Source of the DNA: an uncultured Eubacteriales bacterium
GTDB taxonomy: Bacteria; Bacillota_A; Clostridia; Saccharofermentanales; Saccharofermentanaceae
Direction of reading: 5' to 3'
DNA length: 8,516 nt
Assembly (NCBI GenBank): GCA_900313405.1
Contig: OMQY01000001.1
Span: 1-8,516, forward strand
Both the position numbers and the translations under genes were made by a program. Position 1 is the stretch's first letter. Every line of letters starts with the position of its first letter. The notes under the pieces are model-generated. The model worked only from the letters and a program-made list of their open reading frames with translations. It was not told the origin of the DNA and searched no databases. Below, piece after piece: positions 1 to 4,396 of the stretch.

Positions 1-110
1 AGCTTGATTATGAGCCAGATCAACGGCGGCAGGACCGCCAGAACGATCAGGATCACCGTCAGGACGAGCGAAAATGATAATGGCTTCTGTAGATCAACGG
101 TTGTTGGCAT
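1..110 (-). CDS. Partial membrane protein, third gene of the moxR operon (N-terminus only)
   Basis: Reading leftward from an ATG at 108-110 gives 36 residues beginning MPTTVDLQKPLSFSLVLTVI and continuing as one strongly hydrophobic segment (about residues 12-35, with a PP kink) to the window edge. It looks like a signal anchor or first membrane helix. The start lies inside the end of the DUF58 gene in another frame (17-base overlap), which points to translational coupling. In moxR-DUF58 operons the next gene is usually a membrane protein (BatA/BatD-like, transglutaminase-like, or unnamed), so the position fits. No domain is visible in so short a piece, and I cannot name the family. Its existence is inferred from the open frame, the operon position and the membrane-like start. 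Confidence 0.6.
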   Translation of the reverse strand, partial: MPTTVDLQKPLSFSLVLTVILIVLAVLPPLIWLIIK

Positions 111-969
111 ATCTGTGCTTTTCCAGTAATTCGATTATCTTGCCGGCGGTATCTTCCATATCGTCGATCCCGACGCTCATGACTCCGCCGTGCACAAGCT
201 TGCGTTCGTTCTCACGTCGCAGAGCTTCCTTCTCTTCCCTTTCCATCTTCTCGAGCTTCTTGTTCTTTGTAATGAACAGCGGCATATATAATCCCGTATC
301 AAGATCGAAAGTCTTGCCGCCGGTTACATCAGCATCGCTGATCTCGACGCACATGACGTCATGCATGATACGGAGTCTCTTAAGCGTTGTCTCACTTATC
401 GTCGCGATCCCCTTCAGGTCAGAGATAACGATGATGATCATCTTACGCTTGAAGTGATTGATTATATATTCGAGAGTACGCTCGACATTACCCTTCTTGG
501 TCTTCATCGTGTCAGCATTATAAGCCGCCAGGATGTTCTCGACATTTACAAGTCCGGACTTGAACGGATGGTACTTCATCATGCCGTCGCAGTCGTAGAG
601 AGCTCCGACATTATCACCGTTCTTGTAGGCAAGATAAGACAAAGTACCTGCAGTCATGAGCGCAGTCTCACGCTTGGAGGCTCCCTTCAGGGTATCGCCC
701 TCCATCTTCGTTCCCGTATCCATGACCAACATGATATTGTGCTTCTTCTCGGCTACATATCTCTTGATGAGAAGATTGCCGGATCTCGATGACGCCTTCC
801 AGTCGATGTCCTTGATGTTGTCCCCGGGGACATACTCTCTTAAGTCCTCGAAGTTCAGACTTCTGCCCATATAGACGGAAAGATATGAACCGTCGAGTAC
901 GCTGGATGTCTTGTGAGTAGCATAAATACTCACATTGGCCTTTATCTTATTGATATAACCGGACATCAT
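94..969 (-). CDS. DUF58 family protein (VWA-like), partner of MoxR
   Basis: This 291-residue protein carries the DUF58 signature at about residues 44-71, including REYVPGD, IDWKASSR and LLIKRY. A VWA-like core follows, with strand HNIMLVMDTGT (78-87) and a second acidic strand end at IVISDLKG (180-187). Proteins of this family are thought to act with MoxR AAA+ ATPases in assembling or activating other proteins; the client here is unknown. It has no membrane helix before the DUF58 core, so it is the short soluble type rather than the roughly 400-residue membrane-anchored type. The metal-site motif is degenerate: D84-T-G-T-K where VWA domains have DxSxS. Residues 237-258 are a very charged, probably helical stretch. 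The ATG at 969 overlaps the moxR stop as ATGA. A second ATG follows directly, and the only SD-like run (GGGGG near 982-986) is distant, so coupling is likely. The family call is firm; the role is inferred. Confidence 0.93.
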   Translation of the reverse strand: MMSGYINKIKANVSIYATHKTSSVLDGSYLSVYMGRSLNFEDLREYVPGDNIKDIDWKASSRSGNLLIKRYVAEKKHNIMLVMDTGTKMEGDTLKGASKRETALMTAGTLSYLAYKNGDNVGALYDCDGMMKYHPFKSGLVNVENILAAYNADTMKTKKGNVERTLEYIINHFKRKMIIIVISDLKGIATISETTLKRLRIMHDVMCVEISDADVTGGKTFDLDTGLYMPLFITKNKKLEKMEREEKEALRRENERKLVHGGVMSVGIDDMEDTAGKIIELLEKHRYANNR

Positions 970-1961
970 GGTGTAGGTATAGCCCCCATGATCGCGTCGA
1001 TGACCTTATCCTCGGTAACACCGTCCGCAACAGCTGCGAAGTTGAGTGTTACTCTGTGTCTCAATACCTTATGGATCTGAGACTTAACATCATCAGGTGT
1101 GGCATAATCACGTCCGGAAAGGAGTGCGACCGCCTTTGCAGCCTCCATCAGGCAGATGGATCCTCTGATACTCGCGCCGATCGTTACATACTGTGCAAGA
1201 TCCTGACGGATATATCTCTCGGGATGACGTGTTGCTTCAACGAGTCTTATGATGTAGTTCTTGACTGAGTCGTCTACATATACTCTTTTGACGAGGCTCT
1301 GAAGGAATCTGATATCGTCGAGAGTAACAACGGAACGGACATCGGCAAAGACGTCCTCCTCAACACGATTAACGATCGTAAGTTCCTCCTCTGCCGAAGG
1401 ATAGTCGATCGTACACTTCATGAAGAATCTGTCGAGCTGTGCCTCCGAGAGGAGATATGTACCTTCCTGCTCGATCGGGTTCTGTGTCGCGATTACCATG
1501 AAGATATCCGGCACGGGATAGATCTCGCCGCCGATCGTCGTCTGGTGCTCCTGCATGACCTCGAGCATGGCGCTCTGTGTCTTGGCACTTGAACGGTTGA
1601 TCTCATCGAGAAGTACAAAGTTGGCATGAACCGGGCCGAGCTTTGTCTCGAAAGTATTATTCGTGTAATTGAGGATCTGCGTTCCTACGATATCACTCGG
1701 CAGAAGGTCAGGCGTGCACTGGATCCTTGAGAACTTACCGTTAACGGCTTCCGTCATGGTCTTGGCTGCCGTGGTCTTGGCCAGACCCGGGACAGACTCG
1801 ATCAGGATATGACCGTTAACTATGAGCGTGATCAGGAGAGCCGTTCCGAGCTCACGCTGACCGACCATCTTCTGATAGTAGTAATCTGTGATCCTGTTGA
1901 CAATGTCAATGGCCTTCGCGACTTCATCGCGAGAAATACGGGTAAAATTATCGATCTGCAT
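966..1961 (-). CDS. moxR: MoxR family AAA+ ATPase
   Basis: This complete 331-residue MoxR ATPase has a Walker A region at 55-64 (ESVPGLAKTT, with Ser where many MoxR proteins have Gly), Walker B at 115-120 (FVLLDE), sensor 1 in IATQNP (N161), an arginine-finger candidate in LDRFF (R178) and sensor 2 in GASIRG (R266). The C-terminal lid ends with the family-typical LRHRVTLN stretch and a Pro-rich terminus. The length is usual for the family. MoxR proteins are cytoplasmic ATP-driven chaperone-like machines that act with VWA-type partners, here the overlapping DUF58 gene. The ATG at 1959-1961 follows GGAG (1969-1972) with a 7-base spacer, and a well-formed promoter lies just upstream, so this is the first gene of its transcript. 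The client is unknown. The symbol is the family name, not proof of methanol-dehydrogenase function. Confidence 0.95.
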   Translation of the reverse strand: MQIDNFTRISRDEVAKAIDIVNRITDYYYQKMVGQRELGTALLITLIVNGHILIESVPGLAKTTAAKTMTEAVNGKFSRIQCTPDLLPSDIVGTQILNYTNNTFETKLGPVHANFVLLDEINRSSAKTQSAMLEVMQEHQTTIGGEIYPVPDIFMVIATQNPIEQEGTYLLSEAQLDRFFMKCTIDYPSAEEELTIVNRVEEDVFADVRSVVTLDDIRFLQSLVKRVYVDDSVKNYIIRLVEATRHPERYIRQDLAQYVTIGASIRGSICLMEAAKAVALLSGRDYATPDDVKSQIHKVLRHRVTLNFAAVADGVTEDKVIDAIMGAIPTP

Positions 1962-1999
1962 AAAAATTCTCCGTTCCCTTATATTTGTCCACGGGTACT

Positions 2000-2028
2000 A
2001 TTTTATGACAGGTTTGCAAGTCCGTCAA
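2000..2028 (-). promoter_or_regulatory. Sigma-A-type promoter of the moxR operon
   Basis: On the minus strand, TTGACG (2023-2028) and TAAAAT (2000-2005) are separated by exactly 17 bases. The predicted transcript start is near 1993, giving a leader of about 31 bases to the moxR ATG with GGAG inside it. The promoter sits in the gap after the DUF308 gene, so moxR can be transcribed independently. No convincing terminator separates the two genes, so readthrough from DUF308 is also possible. Confidence 0.7.
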
Positions 2029-2045
2029 ATTACTTTGATGGCAAA
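2013..2045. promoter_or_regulatory. Nested inverted repeat over the moxR -35 box, possible operator
   Basis: TCAAA (2025-2029) and TTTGA (2034-2038) form an inverted repeat around TTAC. An outer pair, TTTGC (2013-2017) and GCAAA (2041-2045), lies outside it with unequal gaps of 7 and 2 bases. The inner repeat overlaps the -35 hexamer, where a regulator could block or recruit polymerase. It matches no operator I can name, and the outer pair is asymmetric, so this may be chance. Confidence 0.3.
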
Positions 2046-2067
2046 TCTGAGGTAGTCGATAAAAATA

Positions 2068-2670
2068 TCAGTCTTCAGCGTCCTTGACGGTCTTGGCTTC
2101 GATAGCCTTAGCCTTGTTCTTATCGGCAGCCTTGATGCTGATGCTGTTCCAGAATTCGGATATAGCCGCTACGATGAGCATTACTCCGATAAAGCGCTTA
2201 AGACCGTTCGTCATATCGTCTGCCTTGATGATAACGATGACCGCCAGAGCGAAAGTAATGAGTGAGAGTATGATCGCCACTCCCCACTTCTCGCCGTTAT
2301 TCTTACGGATGATCCCGAGCGAGAGATAGATATTATATGCTGCCATCAGGAGCGCTGCTATACCGAACAGGTATCCGAAGGTGTCTACGAGTTTATCCGG
2401 CTTGATCGCAAAGAATACGCCGAGACCTGCAAGACCCAGACAGATGACCGTCAGGATGATGAATCCGATGCCTCTTGTATCCTTATCCGACTTGATCAGA
2501 AGGATCAGTGCCTCGATGATACCTGCAACTGCAAGTACAAGACCTATGCTCTGAGCAAAATCCTTTGCTCTGTCATCGGGCCAGAGGAAAAATGACAGTC
2601 CGAATATCAATAATACAAAACAAGCCAAAAACTTGGTGATCTTCAGCGATCTAACTTCCTTCTTATTCAT
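2068..2670 (-). CDS. DUF308 family six-helix membrane protein
   Basis: This 200-residue integral membrane protein has predicted helices at about 12-30, 39-59, 67-89, 96-119, 129-148 and 158-178, and a charged Lys/Ala/Glu-rich cytoplasmic tail (180-200). The helices form three similar two-helix units, each with a short polar turn (WPDD near 30, KPDK near 90, KADD near 149) between the helices. This is the DUF308 (HdeD-like) pattern. Its function is unknown; HdeD itself is linked to acid resistance in E. coli, which cannot be transferred with confidence. The ATG at 2668-2670 was chosen because GGGAGG lies 7 bases upstream. An in-frame ATG at 2691 would sit only about 9 bases from the predicted transcript start and has no ribosome site. 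It is transcribed away from the OFA gene and toward moxR. Confidence 0.85.
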   Translation of the reverse strand: MNKKEVRSLKITKFLACFVLLIFGLSFFLWPDDRAKDFAQSIGLVLAVAGIIEALILLIKSDKDTRGIGFIILTVICLGLAGLGVFFAIKPDKLVDTFGYLFGIAALLMAAYNIYLSLGIIRKNNGEKWGVAIILSLITFALAVIVIIKADDMTNGLKRFIGVMLIVAAISEFWNSISIKAADKNKAKAIEAKTVKDAED

Positions 2671-2706
2671 AGTTGTTCCTCCCGGATCCATATACTATAC
2701 CTGCTT

Positions 2707-2715
2707 ATTATATCA
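2707..2715 (-). promoter_or_regulatory. Extended -10 promoter of the DUF308 gene
   Basis: The minus strand reads TGATATAAT, a perfect TATAAT (2707-2712) with the upstream TG of an extended -10 element. No good -35 hexamer lies 16-18 bases upstream, as is common for extended -10 promoters. Transcription would start near 2700, leaving about 30 bases to the ATG at 2670. This supports the shorter DUF308 protein start. Confidence 0.6.
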
Positions 2716-2832
2716 GTATTTTCTGACGGATACACTAAGTATTGCAAATATGGTTTTTCGATGAGAAATCGCCGTTTATATTGTTTTTACATGACAAATG
2801 CACCAAATCTGACTATATACCTATTAAATAAA

Positions 2833-2861
2833 TTGCACTCGCGTCAAAAATAAGATATTAT
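2833..2861 (+). promoter_or_regulatory. Promoter of the OFA transporter gene
   Basis: TTGCAC (2833-2838) and TATTAT (2856-2861) are 17 bases apart. The predicted start is near 2868, about 33 bases before the ATG at 2901. Together with the DUF308 promoter it makes 2671-2900 a divergent control region. The remaining roughly 120 bases between the two promoters are AT-rich and hold no ORF or clear operator, apart from a small CGAT-GAGAA-ATCG inverted repeat near 2759-2771. Confidence 0.6.
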
Positions 2862-2887
2862 TCCTTGCGGTATAAACAAAACCATTG

Positions 2888-2894
2888 TAGGAGG
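2888..2894 (+). promoter_or_regulatory. Shine-Dalgarno site deciding the OFA transporter start
   Basis: TAGGAGG lies 6 bases before the ATG at 2901. An in-frame TTG at 2865 would add 12 residues, but it lies at or before the predicted transcript start and has no ribosome site, so it is rejected. Confidence 0.85.
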
Positions 2895-2900
2895 CTTATT

Positions 2901-4277
2901 ATGAGTGAGACAAAATCAGGAGGCTGGCGTAATAACAAGTGGACGCGTGCAGCCATCCCCGCACTGCTCCTCCACTGCAGTGTAGGTACGGTATACTGCT
3001 GGTCTATGTTCAGTTCCGAGATCGGTGCATACATCGGCAAGTCATCAAGTGCCACTGCCTGGGCTTTCAGCCTGGCTATCTTCTTCCTCGGAATGTCAGC
3101 TGCATTCCTCGGAAATGTTGTTGAAAAGAATATCCACCTTTCATCCCTCGTTGCGACCATCTGCTTCACGGTAGGTATGGCCGGAACAGGATTCTTCATC
3201 CGCTACGGCGGTGACCATCCCGGCAGCAATGTTGCCCTCTTCGGCATTTATCTCTGCTACGGATGCATAATGGGTATCGGTCTGGGTACCGGTTACCTCT
3301 CCCCCGTTAAGACGCTCATGCTCTGGTTCTCGGATCACAAGGGTCTTGCAACAGGTCTTGCAGTTGCCGGTTTCGGCGCTGCCAAGGCTATCGCTTCCCC
3401 TATCATGGAGCACATCATGTACACCAACGTCGAAGACAAGGTCTATCGCTGGAACGGTGCCGGCATCTACCGTATGTTCTGGATCCTCGCAGCGATCTAC
3501 TTCGTAATGATGTTCATCGGACACCTTCTCCTCAAGAAGCCTGACGGCTGGGTCGAGCCCCCGAAGGAAGAGAAGAAGAGCACGATCTCCGTTATCAAGT
3601 CCCGTCCCATCAGCAACTATATCGGTATCTGGCTGATGTTCTACATCAACATCACCTGCGGTCTGGCCATCATCTCTCAGGAGAAGCAGATCGTAACCGT
3701 TATCGGTCTGGCAGGCGTTGCCGCTACTCTCTCGTCCGTATCCGCCATCTTCAATGCCGGCGGACGTCTGGGCTTCTCCACATGGGCCGACTACCTGAAG
3801 GACCGTAACACGATCTATAAGCTGATCTTCTCGATCTCCATCGGTCTGACAGCTCTCACACTCGCTACAAGCGCCATCAAGAAGGCCTACGACGGCGACT
3901 CCAAGAACATGGTCCTCGTTGTTATCGTTATGGCTTTGATCTTCATGGTCAACGCAGGATACGGCGGAGGCTTCTCCAACGTTCCCACACTCCTGTCCGA
4001 TCACTACGGCATGGGCAACATCAGTGCCATCCACGGCCTGACACTCTCCGCCTGGGCTATGGCCGGTCTCACGGGAAACCAGATGGCTACATACATCGTT
4101 AAGCACTTCGGAACAAAGGACCCTGCCGATAACCCCGCAGGTTACCAGTACGTCCTCTACGTTACATGCGCTCTCTATGTTGTAGCTCTCCTCATCAGCC
4201 TGTTCATGGTAAAGAAGTCCGCCAAGGCCATCGAGGCTCAGAAGGCAAAGGCCGCTGCCGCCGAAGTCGAAGAGTAA
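2901..4277 (+). CDS. MFS transporter, oxalate/formate antiporter (OFA) family
   Basis: This 458-residue, 12-helix transporter has helices at roughly 14-36, 52-72, 80-101, 112-135, 147-168, 187-211, 238-259, 263-286, 303-325, 337-357, 373-398 and 416-437. OFA-type stretches include SVGTVYCWSMF (27-37), GTGYLSPVKTLMLWFSD (129-145) with GLATGLAVAGFG following, GGRLGFSTWADYL (287-299) and GYGGGFSNVPTLLSDHYG (353-370). The family exchanges small carboxylates; OxlT swaps oxalate for formate. The TM11 region here (373-398) has no lysine, whereas OxlT uses a TM11 lysine (K355) for oxalate, so the substrate may differ. The tail after 438 is Lys/Ala/Glu-rich and cytoplasmic. Codon use is strongly biased to C-ending and AAG/ATC codons, like the pflB fragment, which suggests high expression. 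It is a single-gene transcript with its own promoter and terminator. The family is firm; formate export is an inference from nearby pfl genes. Confidence 0.92.
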   Translation: MSETKSGGWRNNKWTRAAIPALLLHCSVGTVYCWSMFSSEIGAYIGKSSSATAWAFSLAIFFLGMSAAFLGNVVEKNIHLSSLVATICFTVGMAGTGFFIRYGGDHPGSNVALFGIYLCYGCIMGIGLGTGYLSPVKTLMLWFSDHKGLATGLAVAGFGAAKAIASPIMEHIMYTNVEDKVYRWNGAGIYRMFWILAAIYFVMMFIGHLLLKKPDGWVEPPKEEKKSTISVIKSRPISNYIGIWLMFYINITCGLAIISQEKQIVTVIGLAGVAATLSSVSAIFNAGGRLGFSTWADYLKDRNTIYKLIFSISIGLTALTLATSAIKKAYDGDSKNMVLVVIVMALIFMVNAGYGGGFSNVPTLLSDHYGMGNISAIHGLTLSAWAMAGLTGNQMATYIVKHFGTKDPADNPAGYQYVLYVTCALYVVALLISLFMVKKSAKAIEAQKAKAAAAEVEE

Positions 4278-4300
4278 TTCACAAAGCTATAAATAATGGC

Positions 4301-4334
4301 CGCGGAGGTGAACTGATCACCTCCGCGTTTTTTT
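4301..4334 (+). terminator. Rho-independent terminator after the OFA transporter
   Basis: A perfect 11-base stem (CGCGGAGGTGA, 4301-4311, with 4317-4327) closes a 5-base loop and is followed by seven T (4328-4334), 24 bases after the stop codon. Read from the other strand, the same stem is followed by the moderately T-rich ATTATTTATAG, so it may also stop transcription coming from the convergent cyclase gene. Confidence 0.92.
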
Positions 4335-4396
4335 GTTCCGGAGATTCATCCCATTGGGGGAAAGATGATTTCAGGATGAACCGACCCTTCTCGGCT

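Noticed and set aside
2061..2067. T-rich GATATTTTTATC just after the DUF308 stop as a terminator
   Set aside because: The flanking pairs are only four bases and no GC stem precedes the T-run, so it cannot be called an intrinsic terminator.
2865..2900. Upstream TTG start adding 12 residues to the OFA transporter
   Set aside because: TAGGAGG before the ATG at 2901 is ideal, and the TTG lies at or before the predicted transcript start.
3141..4106. A 321-codon open frame on the minus strand, antisense to the OFA transporter
   Set aside because: Its translation is rich in Asp, Glu, Gly, His and Val with no recognisable domain. Strong codon bias in the transporter gene removes stops from the opposite strand, so it is a shadow.
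4309..4319. TGAACTGATCA occurs here and again at 8294-8304
   Set aside because: One copy is inside a terminator loop and stem and the other is at the pflA leader. An 11-base match between unrelated contexts is not convincing as a repeat family or regulatory site.
4309..4326. GATCACCTCC in the terminator stem matches the 3' end of 16S rRNA
   Set aside because: The match is only 10 bases, lies inside a perfect stem with a T-run, and no rRNA sequence flanks it. It is coincidence with the anti-Shine-Dalgarno motif.
4345..4380. Inverted repeat TTCATCC / GGATGAA downstream of the cyclase stop
   Set aside because: The 7-base stem has a 22-base loop and no T-run on either strand, so it is too weak to call a terminator; the nearby 11-base hairpin is a better candidate.
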